A stretch of DNA of 48,543 nucleotides from an uncultured Lachnospiraceae bacterium (GTDB lineage: Bacteria > Bacillota > Clostridia > Lachnospirales > Lachnospiraceae). The DNA is taken from assembly GCA_947363565.1 (NCBI GenBank), contig CANAPP010000020.1:1-48543 (forward strand). Direction: 5' to 3'. Position numbers and translations under genes: made by a program. The notes beneath the pieces were generated by a model that was given only the letters and a program-made list of their open reading frames with translations, searched no databases and was not told where the DNA came from. How positions within the stretch are numbered: position 1 is the stretch's first letter; each line of letters opens with the position of its first letter. This document shows, piece after piece, positions 16,940-25,564 of the stretch.

Positions 16940-17791
16940 GTGTTGACGATTCAGGAGATTTATCAGGAAGGCGTAAAAAAGCTCGAAGGAGCAGGGATCA
17001 TAGATGCCGCGCTGGATGCGTGGTATCTGCTCGAATATGTGACGGGGATCAGTAAGGCTGCTTATTATGGATACCCGGGGCGGGAGATCTGCGGGGAAGA
17101 TAAAGAACGTTATTTCTATTATATCGAAGAGCGGAGAAAGAGGATTCCGCTTCAGCATCTTACCGGGGTACAGGAGTTCATGGGCTTTCCCTTTCTGGTC
17201 AATGCGCATGTCCTTATCCCCAGGCAGGATACGGAGGTTCTGGTGGAGACAGCGATGAAGCGGATTGGGCCGGGGATGCGGATACTGGATATGTGCACAG
17301 GCTCGGGCTGTATATTGTTAAGCCTCCTGAAGCTTTGCAAAGCAGGGCAAGTCACGGGAACAGGCGCGGACATTTCCGGGGAAGCGCTCGATGTTGCCAG
17401 GGAGAATGCCGTAAGGCTTGGCATATCGGCAGAGTTTGTGCAGGGGGATCTTTTTGAACATATAGCATCCGGAACACAGTTTGATCTGATCGTGTCTAAT
17501 CCGCCCTATATACCGACAGGGGTAATTGACAGTCTTCAGGAGGAGGTAAGGCTTTACGATCCGCGGATTGCTCTTGATGGTAAGGAGGACGGCCTTTTCT
17601 TTTACCGCAGGATCACAGAGGAGAGTACTTCGTATCTGAAAAGAAATGGCTGGCTTTTACTTGAAATAGGCTGTGAGCAGGCAGGAGCAGTATGCAGATT
17701 GATGGAAGCGGCGGGTTATGACAATATAATGGTGAAAAAGGACCTGGCGGGTCTTGACCGTGTTGTGATGGGCATGTACAATGGAGAATAG
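16940..17791 (+). CDS. prmC: Peptide chain release factor N5-glutamine methyltransferase
   Basis: PrmC methylates the glutamine of the GGQ motif in release factors, which speeds translation termination. The 283-residue protein has an N-terminal helical release-factor-binding domain, the SAM-binding block LDMCTGSGCILLSL near residues 117-130, and the active-site NPPY at about 187-190. The start is GTG 16940 or TTG 16943; an AAGAAAGGC ribosome site is close upstream. It lies directly ahead of prfA, whose product is its substrate, 21 bases apart. Length and motifs are normal. Confidence 0.96.
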   Translation: MLTIQEIYQEGVKKLEGAGIIDAALDAWYLLEYVTGISKAAYYGYPGREICGEDKERYFYYIEERRKRIPLQHLTGVQEFMGFPFLVNAHVLIPRQDTEVLVETAMKRIGPGMRILDMCTGSGCILLSLLKLCKAGQVTGTGADISGEALDVARENAVRLGISAEFVQGDLFEHIASGTQFDLIVSNPPYIPTGVIDSLQEEVRLYDPRIALDGKEDGLFFYRRITEESTSYLKRNGWLLLEIGCEQAGAVCRLMEAAGYDNIMVKKDLAGLDRVVMGMYNGE

Positions 17792-17812
17792 TTGTTATTA
17801 GGAGGAAATAAG

Positions 17813-18883
17813 ATGTTTGACAGGTTAGAAGATTTACTTATTCGCTTGGAGGAGGTGCTTAGCGAGCTTTCTGAGCCGGATGTGGCCAGTGACCAGAATA
17901 GATTCCGTAAGCTGATGAAGGAGCAGAATGAGCTGACGCCCATCGTGGAGGCATATAAAGAATATAAAGGATGTAAGCAGGCCATCGAGGACAGTTTACA
18001 GATGCTTGAGGAGGAGAGCGACGAGGAGATGCGCGAGCTCGCCAAGGAGGAGCTTAATGATGCCAAGGCAAGGGTAGAAGAATTAGAGCATGACCTTAAG
18101 GTGCTTTTGCTTCCCAAGGACCCCAATGATGATAAGAATGTTATGGTTGAGATTCGTGCAGGAGCCGGCGGCGATGAGGCGGCTTTGTTTGCTGCGGAGA
18201 TTTATCGTATGTACATTCACTATGCAGAGAGCCGGCGCTGGAAGGTGGAGCTTGTGGAGTGTGAAGAGATCGGCATCGGCGGGATGAAGAATGTAACCTT
18301 TATGATCAACGGAAACGGCGCTTACTCCGTGATGAAATATGAGTCCGGCGTGCACCGTGTACAGCGGGTGCCGGAGACAGAGTCTGGAGGGCGTATCCAT
18401 ACGTCTACCATCACGGTAGCAGTTATGCCGGAGGCTGAGGAGGTGGATGTACAGATTGACGAGAAGGATATCCGTATTGACGTCATGCGCGCATCGGGAA
18501 ACGGCGGACAGTGTGTCAATACGACAGATTCCGCGGTGCGTCTGACCCACTATCCCACAGGGATCGTTATCTACAGCCAGACGGAAAAATCGCAGCTCCA
18601 GAATAAGGATAAGGCATTTGCCCTGCTGCGTGCAAAGCTTTATGATATGGAGTGCCAGAAGCGGCATGACGCGGAAGCAGAGGCGAGAAAGAGCCAGATC
18701 GGGACCGGAGACCGTTCGGAGAAGATCCGTACTTACAATTTTCCCCAGGGGCGTGTGACGGATCATCGGATCGGACTTACGTTATATAAGCTTGATAAGA
18801 TCATGAATGGAGATATACAGGAGATCATTGATGCCTGCATTGCGGCTGACCAGGCGGCGAAGCTGGCGAATATGAACGATTAG
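17813..18883 (+). CDS. prfA: Peptide chain release factor 1
   Basis: RF1 reads UAA and UAG stop codons and triggers peptide release. The 356-residue protein has an N-terminal coiled-coil domain, the codon-recognition domain around residues 110-200, and the catalytic GGQ at 231-233, followed by Cys rather than the more common His. The [14 protein letters not shown] block after it is typical. The start is ATG 17813 after TTAGGAGGAAATAAG. It is placed right after its methylase prmC, and its stop is two bases before the ABC transporter ATG. Confidence 0.97.
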   Translation: MFDRLEDLLIRLEEVLSELSEPDVASDQNRFRKLMKEQNELTPIVEAYKEYKGCKQAIEDSLQMLEEESDEEMRELAKEELNDAKARVEELEHDLKVLLLPKDPNDDKNVMVEIRAGAGGDEAALFAAEIYRMYIHYAESRRWKVELVECEEIGIGGMKNVTFMINGNGAYSVMKYESGVHRVQRVPETESGGRIHTSTITVAVMPEAEEVDVQIDEKDIRIDVMRASGNGGQCVNTTDSAVRLTHYPTGIVIYSQTEKSQLQNKDKAFALLRAKLYDMECQKRHDAEAEARKSQIGTGDRSEKIRTYNFPQGRVTDHRIGLTLYKLDKIMNGDIQEIIDACIAADQAAKLANMND

Positions 18884-18884
18884 C

Positions 18885-20615
18885 ATGAAAGAGAAACTAA
18901 AAAAATTATTTGCATACTACCATCCTTACCGGCGTCTGTTTTACAGTGATCTGTTTTTTGCCATACTTGGAGCGGCGGTGACACTTATTATTCCGCTGAT
19001 CATCCGGTACATTACCAATGAGGTGGTTTATTTCGGGCCTGAGGAAGCGAAGCGCGCGGTACTTAATCTGGGGCTGGTGCTTCTGGGACTGATATTGTTG
19101 GAGATATTCTGTAATTTTTACATCGCATACTATGGACATATCATGGGAGCGAAGATGGAAGCAGATATGCGCAGAGACATCTTCGGACATTACCAGAAGC
19201 TTACTTTTGCTTTTTATGATAACCAGAAGGTGGGACATCTTCTTTCCCGGATTACCAGTGACCTGTTTGATATCAGCGAACTTTTACACCATGGGCCGGA
19301 GGATCTGGTCATTTCTGTCATCAAGATCATTGGTTCCTTTGCGATTCTTTTGACGGTGAATGTAAAATTGGCGCTGATCATGTTTGCCTTTATTCCGGTC
19401 ATGGTAATATTTGCCTTCTACTATAACGGGAAGATGAAGACCGCATTTGTACATAACCGGGAGAAGATTGCGGATATCAACAGCCAGATTGAAGACAGCC
19501 TGGCGGGAATCCGTGTAGTAAAATCGTTTGCCAATGAAAATGAAGAGATGAAAAAGTTCAAAGCGGGGAATGATAATTTTGTAAGTGCAAAAAAGGTCAG
19601 CTACAAATATATGGGAATCTATCATTCCGGTCTTGGTGCCATGACGACGCTGGTGACGGTGGCAGTGATCACCTCCGGCGTGGGGATGATGCTCTCCGGC
19701 GGTGTGGCACTCACAGATCTGATCACATTTCTTCTCTATATTAATAATTTCACGGACCCGGTGAAGAAGCTGGTGTCTTTTACCGAGCAGTTTCAGAACG
19801 GGTATTCCGGTTTCGAACGGTTTCTGGAGATACTTTCCATTGCGCCGGATATTGCAGATAAGCCGGGTGCAGTTGATTTGGAGAAGGTGAAAGGGAATAT
19901 CGAATTTCAGGATGTGTCCTTCCATTATGAGGATACATCTGAGCAGGTGTTAAGCTCTATCAACCTCAAGGTCAAGGCAGGAGAATATATTGCCCTTGTA
20001 GGGCCGTCGGGTGTAGGTAAGACGACTCTTTGCAGTCTGATTCCCAGGTTTTACGAAGTGTCGGCGGGAAAGGTCTGCATAGACGGCACGGATATCCGGG
20101 ATATCCGTCTTGAGAGTTTAAGGAACCATATCGGTATCGTCCAGCAGGATGTATATCTGTTCGCAGGGACCATCATGGATAATATCCGTTACGGGAAACC
20201 GGAAGCTGACGATGAGGAAGTTGTACGTGCAGCGAAGCGTGCCAATGCCCATGAATTTATTATGAGTTTTCCGGACGGGTATGATACAGACATCGGCCAG
20301 CGGGGGGTGAAGCTCTCCGGCGGACAGAAGCAGAGACTTTCTATTGCGAGGGTATTTTTAAAGAATCCGCCGATTCTCATCTTTGACGAGGCTACGTCGG
20401 CTCTTGACAATGAGAGTGAGCAGGTAGTGCAGAAGTCCTTGGAGAGCCTGGCAAAAGACCGGACAACCTTTGTGATCGCCCATCGGCTTACGACCATCCG
20501 AAACGCCGGGAAGATCCTTGTGCTGACGGAAGAGGGAATCGCGGAGCAGGGGACCCATAAGGAACTTATAGAGAAGAAGGGGATTTATGAGTCTTTGTAT
20601 CATATGCACTTTTAG
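18885..20615 (+). CDS. ABC transporter, fused permease and ATP-binding protein
   Basis: A 576-residue ABC half-transporter of the MsbA/LmrA/YknV exporter type. Residues 1-310 hold six membrane segments (first near 16-42). The ATPase domain has Walker A GPSGVGKTT from about 373, the signature LSGGQKQR from about 477, Walker B ILIFDEATSALD near 497-508 and the switch His in VIAHRLTT near 530. It would work as a homodimer or with a partner not found here. It begins two bases after the prfA stop, so it may be co-transcribed with the translation-termination genes. The substrate (lipid, drug or peptide) cannot be told. Confidence 0.93.
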   Translation: MKEKLKKLFAYYHPYRRLFYSDLFFAILGAAVTLIIPLIIRYITNEVVYFGPEEAKRAVLNLGLVLLGLILLEIFCNFYIAYYGHIMGAKMEADMRRDIFGHYQKLTFAFYDNQKVGHLLSRITSDLFDISELLHHGPEDLVISVIKIIGSFAILLTVNVKLALIMFAFIPVMVIFAFYYNGKMKTAFVHNREKIADINSQIEDSLAGIRVVKSFANENEEMKKFKAGNDNFVSAKKVSYKYMGIYHSGLGAMTTLVTVAVITSGVGMMLSGGVALTDLITFLLYINNFTDPVKKLVSFTEQFQNGYSGFERFLEILSIAPDIADKPGAVDLEKVKGNIEFQDVSFHYEDTSEQVLSSINLKVKAGEYIALVGPSGVGKTTLCSLIPRFYEVSAGKVCIDGTDIRDIRLESLRNHIGIVQQDVYLFAGTIMDNIRYGKPEADDEEVVRAAKRANAHEFIMSFPDGYDTDIGQRGVKLSGGQKQRLSIARVFLKNPPILIFDEATSALDNESEQVVQKSLESLAKDRTTFVIAHRLTTIRNAGKILVLTEEGIAEQGTHKELIEKKGIYESLYHMHF

Positions 20616-20628
20616 TCAGAAAAAGCAA

Positions 20629-20759
20629 GTCAAAGACCCCGCTGTAAGCAACGGGGCATCAAATTTACAATGCTGCAGAGCAGCAGGGGATTTGACCCTC
20701 GCGGCAGTCGCCAAATGTGCATGGAAACATGCCCGCTTGGCTTGTTGCTCGCGGGAATA
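20629..20759 (+). repeat. Dispersed hairpin element, full copy A
   Basis: An intergenic element that begins 14 bases after the ABC gene stop. It has a first stem (ACCCCG with CGGGG, about 20636-20656), a spacer, then a second composite hairpin. The second hairpin has inner stem GCATG/CATGC (20719-20723 and 20728-20732) closed by the tetraloop GAAA, and outer stem GCCAA/TTGGC (20710-20714 and 20737-20741). It is clearly related to 48125-48223 and, at its 3' end, to 35209-35237. It may act as a terminator, RNA element or mobile repeat. Confidence 0.7.
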
Positions 20760-20781
20760 AAAACAGGATAGAAGGATGATT

Positions 20782-21693
20782 ATGGAAGAAATACAATTTA
20801 AGAGGGCAGAACTGGAAGATAAAGAGATCATATCGCGGTATTTAAAGCATCACACAAGCAGGAGCTGTGAGCGTACTTTTGTGAATGTTTTCCTGTGGTC
20901 CAGGCAGTATCCGGTGAAATGGGCGGTGATCGAGGGGGCGCTTGTCTTTAAGAGCGAGGACGACGAGCATGTGTCCTTTGCATTTCCGGCAGGGGATGAC
21001 GACAGCGTAAAAAAGGCTATGGAGTTCATGAAAAATTACAGTGAACAGCGTGGCTTTCCGTTTACGATGTACAATATCACACCGGATAATTTTGCAAAAT
21101 TGGAGGAGTGGTATCCAGGCAGGTTCCAGGTGGAGTACGACAGGGACTACGCAGATTACGTGTATGAGACGGAGAAGCTTGCCACGCTGTCAGGGAAAAA
21201 ACTTCATGGGAAACGCAACCACATCAATAAGTTCAAAGCGATGTACGACGGTCGTTGGAGTTACGAGGCCATGTCCGAGACTAATTTAGAGGAGTGTTTT
21301 CAGATGGCGCTTAAGTGGCGCAATGAGAATGGCTGTGAGGAGGACGAGGAGAAAAATGCCGAGATGTGTGTGACGCTCAATGCACTGCGGTTGTTTAAGG
21401 AGCTTGAACTTGTGGGCGGGGTTCTTAAGATAGACGGGGAGGTTGCAGCCTTCACTCTCGGGGAGCCGGTCTGTTCGGATACCTTTGTGGTCCATATCGA
21501 GAAGGCTTACGCTGAAGTACAGGGTGCATATACCATGATCAACCAGCAGTTTGTAGAGGATGCGTGCATGGATTACAGGTATGTCAACCGGGAGGAGGAC
21601 ACGGGAGCCGAAGGCTTAAGAAAAGCAAAGCTTTCCTACCGCCCGGCGTTTTTGGTAGAAAAGGGCAATGTGAAGGAAATAAGCGAAGGATAA
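20782..21693 (+). CDS. DUF2156 / phosphatidylglycerol lysyltransferase-domain protein
   Basis: A roughly 304-residue cytoplasmic protein made of two GNAT-like halves, as in DUF2156 and the C-terminal domain of MprF. Recognisable blocks are FVNVFLWSRQYPVKWAVIEG (about 30-49), KLHGKRNHINKFK (about 135-147), and VVHIEKAYAEVQGAYTMINQ plus YRYVNREEDTGAEGLRKAK near 240-285, the family's C-terminal signature. It lacks the membrane part of MprF, so lipid lysinylation is not implied. Other stand-alone members are uncharacterised acyl/aminoacyl-transferase-like proteins. ATG 20782 is seven bases after AGAAGG; ATG 20776 in frame is less well spaced. Twenty bases separate it from the aminotransferase gene. 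Confidence 0.85.
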   Translation: MEEIQFKRAELEDKEIISRYLKHHTSRSCERTFVNVFLWSRQYPVKWAVIEGALVFKSEDDEHVSFAFPAGDDDSVKKAMEFMKNYSEQRGFPFTMYNITPDNFAKLEEWYPGRFQVEYDRDYADYVYETEKLATLSGKKLHGKRNHINKFKAMYDGRWSYEAMSETNLEECFQMALKWRNENGCEEDEEKNAEMCVTLNALRLFKELELVGGVLKIDGEVAAFTLGEPVCSDTFVVHIEKAYAEVQGAYTMINQQFVEDACMDYRYVNREEDTGAEGLRKAKLSYRPAFLVEKGNVKEISEG

Positions 21694-21713
21694 ATGTAAA
21701 GGAGAATGAAAAG

Positions 21714-22901
21714 ATGATTGCAGAGAAGATGAAAAATATGGTGGCGAACAGTTCGGCAATCCGCGCCATGTTTGAGGAAGGGAACCGTCTGGCAAAGATA
21801 TACGGTGCAGAGAATGTGTATGATTTCAGCCTGGGAAATCCCAATGTACCGGCTCCGGAAGCAGTAAAAAGAGCGATTTTTGAGCTGCTTGAAGAGGAAG
21901 ATGCGGTGGTACTCCATGGTTATACCAACAGCAACTGCGGCTATGCAGATGTGCGGAAAGCTGTTGCAGATTCCTTAAATGAACGGTTCGGCACAAAGTT
22001 TGAGGGAAAGAATATCGTCATGACAGTGGGTGCCGCAGGGGGTCTCAATGTGATCTTAAAGTCGCTGATCAATCCGGGAGATGAGGTGATTGCTTTTGCA
22101 CCGTATTTCGGCGAGTATCGTTCTTATACAAATAATTATGACGGTGTATTGGTGGAGATTTCTCCGAATACAGTGGATTTTCAGCCAAAGCTTGATGAAT
22201 TTGAGCAGAAGATCACGCCGAAGACAAAGGCTGTTATCGTGAATACGCCGAATAACCCGACGGGGGTCGTGTATTCTGAGGAGACGATAAAGAAGCTGGC
22301 AGCTATCATGGAGGAGAAGCAGAAAGAGTTTGGCACGGATATCTTCCTGATTTCCGACGAACCGTACCGTGAGCTTGTGTATGACGGCGCCGAGGTTCCG
22401 TATCTGACGAAATATTATGCCAACACGATTGTAGGATATTCTTTCAGCAAGTCCCTGTCCCTGCCAGGTGAACGTATCGGTTACCTGGTGATTCCGGATG
22501 AGGTGACGGACAGTGAGGAGGTACTTGCAGCGGCGAATGTTGCCACACGGATCTTGGGGTTTGTGAATGCGCCCACACTCCAGCAGAAAGTCGTGGCCAG
22601 ATGTCTGAATGAAAAGACAGACATTTCTTACTATGACCGAAACCGCGAGACGTTGTACCAGGGACTGAAAAGCTGCGGATTTTCCTGCATCAAGCCGGAG
22701 GGAGCTTTCTACCTCTTTGTGAAATCTCCGGTGGCTGATGAGAAGGAATTCTGCGCGGCGGCGAAAAAATATAACCTGCTTATCGTTCCGGGAAGCTCTT
22801 TTGCGTGCCCGGGGTATGTGCGGCTGGCATACTGTGTTTCCTATGAGACAATTGTGAATTCTCTTCCCAAATTCCGGGAACTGGCAAAGGAGTATTTTTA
22901 G
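21714..22901 (+). CDS. Pyridoxal phosphate-dependent aminotransferase (class I/II, aspartate aminotransferase-like)
   Basis: A 395-residue fold-type I aminotransferase. NTPNNPTGVVYSEE (about residues 174-187), the cofactor contacts ISDEPYRELVYDG, and the PLP lysine Lys246 in YSFSKSLSLPGERIGY are all present. The substrate is an amino acid/2-oxo acid pair; aspartate is the common annotation. The start is ATG 21714 after AAAGGAGAATGAAAAG; the frame runs open far upstream, overlapping the previous gene, but only this start has a proper ribosome site and N-terminus. The stop abuts the hisC-like gene ATG with no gap, so the two aminotransferases are translationally coupled. Confidence 0.9.
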   Translation: MIAEKMKNMVANSSAIRAMFEEGNRLAKIYGAENVYDFSLGNPNVPAPEAVKRAIFELLEEEDAVVLHGYTNSNCGYADVRKAVADSLNERFGTKFEGKNIVMTVGAAGGLNVILKSLINPGDEVIAFAPYFGEYRSYTNNYDGVLVEISPNTVDFQPKLDEFEQKITPKTKAVIVNTPNNPTGVVYSEETIKKLAAIMEEKQKEFGTDIFLISDEPYRELVYDGAEVPYLTKYYANTIVGYSFSKSLSLPGERIGYLVIPDEVTDSEEVLAAANVATRILGFVNAPTLQQKVVARCLNEKTDISYYDRNRETLYQGLKSCGFSCIKPEGAFYLFVKSPVADEKEFCAAAKKYNLLIVPGSSFACPGYVRLAYCVSYETIVNSLPKFRELAKEYF

Positions 22902-23954
22902 ATGAAAGCATTTGAAAAAAATATTCGTAAAGTAGAGCCTTATGTTCCGGGCGAGCAGCCCCAGCAGACGGTGATAAAGTTAAATACCAACGAGAATCCG
23001 TATCCGCCTGCGCCGGGAGTTGCGCGTGCGCTGAAAGCGATGGATCCGAACCGACTCAGGCTTTATCCGGATCCGACGGCAGGAGAGCTTGTGAAGACGC
23101 TTGCAGACTATTACGGAGTCAGTGAGGACCAGGTATTTGCGGGAGTTGGCTCTGACGATGTTTTGGCTATGTGTTTCCTTACATTTTTTTGTTCGGAAAA
23201 ACCTATACTTTTCCCGGATATTACTTATTCTTTCTATAAAGTATGGGCCAATCTTTATCGGATTCCTTACGAGTGCTGTCCGGTGGATGAACATTTCCGT
23301 ATCGTAAAAGAAGATTATTTCCGGGAGAACGGAGGGATCATCTTCCCGAATCCTAATGCGCCTACGGGACTTTATCTTGAGCTCTCCGAGGTGGAGGAGA
23401 TCATTGCCCGCAATCAGGACGTGATCGTGATCATCGACGAGGCATATATTGATTTTGCCGGGAGGTCTGCACTGGATCTTATCGAAAAGTATGAGAACCT
23501 GATCGTTGTCCAGACGTTTTCCAAAGCACGGTCCATGGCGGGGATGCGGATTGGATATGCCATCAGCAATCCTTTGCTGATCAGGTATCTCAATGATGCG
23601 AAATATTCGTTCAACTCTTATACGATGAGCCAGGCGGCGATTGCCTGCGGGGTGGAAGCGGTGAAGGATAAGGAATATTTTGAGGAAGGAATCCGTAAGA
23701 TTATCAAGACAAGGGAGCGCGCGAAAAAGGAGCTTGAGCGGCTTGGCTTTGTCTGCCTTGACTCCCAGGCAAACTTTATCTTTGTGACCCATCCGGAGTA
23801 CGAGATGAAAGAGCTCTATGAGACACTGAAAAGTAAAGCCGGGATCTATGTACGCTATTGGGGCAGTGAGCGGATTGAACAATATATCCGGATTACCGTC
23901 GGCACGGAAGAGGAGATGGATGCTTTGCTTGGATTTTTAGAAGGATATAAATAA
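22902..23954 (+). CDS. hisC: Histidinol-phosphate aminotransferase-like protein
   Basis: A 350-residue aminotransferase of the HisC family. IKLNTNENPYPP at residues 26-37 and LRLYPDPTAGEL near 50 are the family's substrate-binding N-terminus. PNPNAPTGLYLE near 149, DEAYIDFAG near 183 and PLP-binding Lys208 in TFSKARSMAGMRIGYA follow. HisC converts imidazole acetol phosphate to histidinol phosphate, but paralogues act on aromatic amino acids or other substrates. No other histidine gene is in the window, and the neighbours are another aminotransferase and an exporter, so the role in histidine synthesis is likely but not shown. Confidence 0.85.
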   Translation: MKAFEKNIRKVEPYVPGEQPQQTVIKLNTNENPYPPAPGVARALKAMDPNRLRLYPDPTAGELVKTLADYYGVSEDQVFAGVGSDDVLAMCFLTFFCSEKPILFPDITYSFYKVWANLYRIPYECCPVDEHFRIVKEDYFRENGGIIFPNPNAPTGLYLELSEVEEIIARNQDVIVIIDEAYIDFAGRSALDLIEKYENLIVVQTFSKARSMAGMRIGYAISNPLLIRYLNDAKYSFNSYTMSQAAIACGVEAVKDKEYFEEGIRKIIKTRERAKKELERLGFVCLDSQANFIFVTHPEYEMKELYETLKSKAGIYVRYWGSERIEQYIRITVGTEEEMDALLGFLEGYK

Positions 23955-23971
23955 AATAAAGGGAGAACATT

Positions 23972-24484
23972 ATGACAGAAACATTGATACAGGGGATCAT
24001 TGACGCACTGGGAGGCAGTGTAGGGAAAGAAGCGATCGTATTTATCATATCTATGATACCGATCCTGGAACTTCGAGGAGCGCTCTTGGTTGCAGGTCCT
24101 TTGCTTGGCGTACCGGTATCAATAGCGGTGCCGATAAGCATTATCGGGAATATTATCCCGGTGCCGTTTATCCTCCTTCTTATCACGCCCATCTTCCGGT
24201 GGATGAAGGGGACGAAGCTGTTTCGGCCTATGGTGGAGAAGCTGGAGAGTAAAGCCATGAGCAAGAGTGATCAGATAGAAAAATATGAGTTCTGGGGTCT
24301 GGTACTTTTTGTGGGAATCCCGTTGCCGGGGACAGGGGCGTGGACCGGTTCTTTGATCGCGGCTCTGCTTGGGATTAAGTTCAAGAAGGCATTTCCGGCG
24401 GTGATACTTGGAATATTGATGGCTACGGTGATCATGTGCTTTATCTCCTATGTGCTTCTTGGGGGAGTGAACCTGCTGGGTTGA
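23972..24484 (+). CDS. Small multidrug export family protein (COG2426)
   Basis: A 170-residue membrane protein of the Sm_multidrug_ex family (COG2426). Four to five hydrophobic segments are visible (about 20-33, 38-65, 100-118, 120-140, 145-165). The conserved family blocks are ISMIPILELRGALLVAG near 26-42 and GIPLPGTGAWTGSLIA near 115-130, re-entrant-looking proline/glycine-rich loops. Transport activity has been assumed from early annotation and is not well proven. Start ATG 23972 follows AAAGGGAG. It closes the aminotransferase run; a new promoter lies before the next gene. Confidence 0.88.
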   Translation: MTETLIQGIIDALGGSVGKEAIVFIISMIPILELRGALLVAGPLLGVPVSIAVPISIIGNIIPVPFILLLITPIFRWMKGTKLFRPMVEKLESKAMSKSDQIEKYEFWGLVLFVGIPLPGTGAWTGSLIAALLGIKFKKAFPAVILGILMATVIMCFISYVLLGGVNLLG

Positions 24485-24529
24485 CTTCCGGCCGGGGACA
24501 GGTTATTGAAAAACCATCCCGGCAGAAAC

Positions 24530-24558
24530 TTTACATGGGTGTCATTTATTGATATAAT
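24530..24558 (+). promoter_or_regulatory. Promoter for the fructokinase gene
   Basis: TTTACA (24530-24535) and TATAAT (24553-24558) with a 17-base spacer, 33 bases before the ATG. One mismatch in total from the sigma-A consensus. Confidence 0.75.
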
Positions 24559-24591
24559 ATTAACAGATATTAGGAAAAGGAGAATATTAGC

Positions 24592-25560
24592 ATGGACAAA
24601 TTATACGACATCACCGCATTGGGTGAACTTTTGATTGATTTTGCGATGAACGGGCAGAGTGAGCAGGGCAATAATCTGTTTGAAGCGTGTCCCGGAGGAG
24701 CGCCTTGCAATGTACTTGCGATGTTAAATAAGCTTGGCAGGAAGACGGCATTTATCGGAAAAGTGGGCGCTGACCAGTTTGGACGTCTCCTTAAGGATAC
24801 GATTTCCGAGGTGGGCATCCATGCGGAAGGCTTATGTATGGACGAAGAGATTCCCACGACCCTTGCATTTGTACATACTTTTCCGGACGGAGACAGGGAG
24901 TTTTCCTTTTACCGTAAGCCGGGAGCGGATATGATGCTTGATGAGAAGGATGTAAATGATGATATTATCCGGAATTCAAAGGTATTTCATTTTGGAACTT
25001 TGTCCATGACCGGAGAGCCGGCGAGGACAGCGACAAAGAAGGCTCTTGAGATAGCGAAGGAGGCGGGATGCCTCATTACCTTTGACCCGAACCTGCGCCC
25101 TCCGCTCTGGAAGACGTTGGATGAAGCGAAGGAGCAGATGGAATATGGCTTCGGGTATTGTGATGTGTTAAAGATTTCGGACAACGAGATTCAGTTTGTT
25201 TCCGGTATGGAAGACTATGACGACGGTATCCGATATTTGCAGGAGAAATACAATATTCCCCTGATCTTTTTGACGATGGGGAAAGACGGAAGCCGTGCTT
25301 ACTATAAAGATCTGCGGGTAGAGCGCGCAGGATTCCCGGTGAAGGCTATCGAGACGACCGGAGCGGGAGATACTTTCTGCGGCTGTGCGATCCATGGAGT
25401 GTTAAAGTATGGGCTTTCGGATCTCGACGAGGAAAAGCTGGGAGAGATTCTTAGCTATGCCAATGCGGGTGCTGCCTTGATCACATTAAAGAAGGGGGCG
25501 ATCCGCTCCATGCCGGATCCGGAGCAGATCGATGAACTGCTCAGAGAACGAGGAGTATAG
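24592..25560 (+). CDS. scrK: PfkB family sugar kinase (fructokinase-like)
   Basis: A 322-residue ribokinase-fold kinase, probably phosphorylating fructose to fructose 6-phosphate. GELLIDFAMNG near residues 10-20 is the PfkB N-terminal contact; CPGGAPCNVLAMLNKLG (about 33-49) and FIGKVGADQFGRLL (about 56-69) follow. The signature and catalytic base are in ETTGAGDTFCGC, with GAGD at 257-260. The ITFDPNLRPPLW block matches bacterial fructokinases. An AAAGGAG ribosome site precedes ATG 24592. It has its own consensus promoter and runs into the DAHP synthase gene. Gene symbol is by similarity; other sugars are possible. Confidence 0.87.
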   Translation: MDKLYDITALGELLIDFAMNGQSEQGNNLFEACPGGAPCNVLAMLNKLGRKTAFIGKVGADQFGRLLKDTISEVGIHAEGLCMDEEIPTTLAFVHTFPDGDREFSFYRKPGADMMLDEKDVNDDIIRNSKVFHFGTLSMTGEPARTATKKALEIAKEAGCLITFDPNLRPPLWKTLDEAKEQMEYGFGYCDVLKISDNEIQFVSGMEDYDDGIRYLQEKYNIPLIFLTMGKDGSRAYYKDLRVERAGFPVKAIETTGAGDTFCGCAIHGVLKYGLSDLDEEKLGEILSYANAGAALITLKKGAIRSMPDPEQIDELLRERGV

Positions 25561-25564
25561 GACG

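Noticed and set aside
22980-23882. 300-codon minus-strand frame opposite hisC
   Set aside because: Shadow of the aminotransferase frame; no motif, no start signal.
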